In this document: one piece after another, positions 11,002 through 11,262 of the stretch | How positions within the stretch are numbered: position 1 is the first letter of the stretch | Layout: each line of letters opens with the position of its first letter | DNA from: Planctomycetota bacterium | GTDB lineage: Bacteria > Planctomycetota > MHYJ01 > JACPRB01 | Reading direction: 5' to 3' | DNA: 11,262 nucleotides | Assembly (NCBI GenBank): GCA_016200125.1 | Contig: JACQFK010000131.1 | Span: 1-11,262 of the forward strand | Translations under genes and position numbers: made by a program | The notes under the pieces: model-generated | What the model saw: only the letters and a program-made list of their open reading frames with translations | What the model was told of the DNA's origin: nothing | Databases searched by the model: none

Positions 11002-11262
11002 CTATTTGCCGACTTCCATCCGCACGAAGCGCCGAAGGACGATGTTCTCCTTCAGCTTGGCGACCTTGGACTTCAGGAAGTCCCCGTAGCTGCCCTTGAA
11101 CTCGTCCTCCTTGGGGTACGGCATGTGCAGGAGGCACTTCTGGGCGTACAGGTTCTTCTCCATCTTGCCTTCGATGATCTTCGCCGCGATCTCGGGCGGC
11201 TTGCCCTTGATGTCGTTGGCGTACTTCGCCTTCTCGGCCTCGACGACGTCGGCGGGCAGCTG
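11002..11262 (-). CDS. tsf: Elongation factor Ts, C-terminal part (86 aa in window)
   Basis: Guanine-nucleotide exchange factor for EF-Tu. Only the C-terminal 86 residues are inside the window; the gene continues past 11262. Recognisable family features are LPADVVEAEKAKY, GKPPEIAAKIIEGKMEKNLY, a region ending the dimerisation domain (CLLHMPYPKEDEFKGSYGDF), and the typical last strand IVLRRFVRMEVGK before the TAG. The gene order tsf-pyrH-frr is one of the most conserved in bacteria and confirms the assignment. Confidence 0.95.
   Translation of the reverse strand, partial: QLPADVVEAEKAKYANDIKGKPPEIAAKIIEGKMEKNLYAQKCLLHMPYPKEDEFKGSYGDFLKSKVAKLKENIVLRRFVRMEVGK

Overview
The window is high-GC bacterial DNA with a mobile-element end on the left (about 1-3144) and ordinary host chromosome on the right. 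The host side carries a translation/nucleotide cluster on the minus strand (tsf, pyrH, frr), lipoproteins, transporters and membrane proteins of a diderm. The isochorismatase-like lipoprotein and the TPR protein recall Planctomycetota, but Acidobacteriota or another high-GC phylum cannot be excluded from sequence reading alone. At least five host genes have a TANNNT -10 box only 6-7 bases before the start codon and no Shine-Dalgarno, which suggests much leaderless transcription. The element genes instead have good Shine-Dalgarno sites.

Left region (1-3216): the end of an integrative element inserted at the 3' end of a tRNA-Lys(UUU) gene. In order: two small minus-strand ORFs (one coiled-coil); a roughly 770-base stretch without a convincing gene, holding imperfect direct repeats and a series of strong inverted repeats that may be a structured RNA; then a plus-strand cassette of an ECF-type sigma factor, a MerR/excisionase-like helix-turn-helix protein and a tyrosine recombinase. 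The recombinase reading frame ends inside the tRNA gene, so its last ~20 residues are antisense tRNA sequence. The far end of the element lies outside the window.

Middle region (3217-6587): the tRNA promoter, a small three-helix membrane protein, then a translationally coupled minus-strand pair: a lipoprotein with an intact vanadium haloperoxidase/PAP2 active site, followed by an isochorismatase-like cysteine hydrolase lipoprotein. A 35-bp divergent promoter region separates this pair from a plus-strand membrane protein with cysteine pairs.

Right region (6580-11262): a DcuC-family C4-dicarboxylate carrier (minus), divergent from a two-gene plus-strand operon (unknown protein, then a membrane-anchored TPR protein). 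The intergenic space before frr is occupied by a 30-bp inverted repeat built of GTACC units. Then come frr, pyrH and the 3' end of tsf, all on minus, in the conserved tsf-pyrH-frr order.
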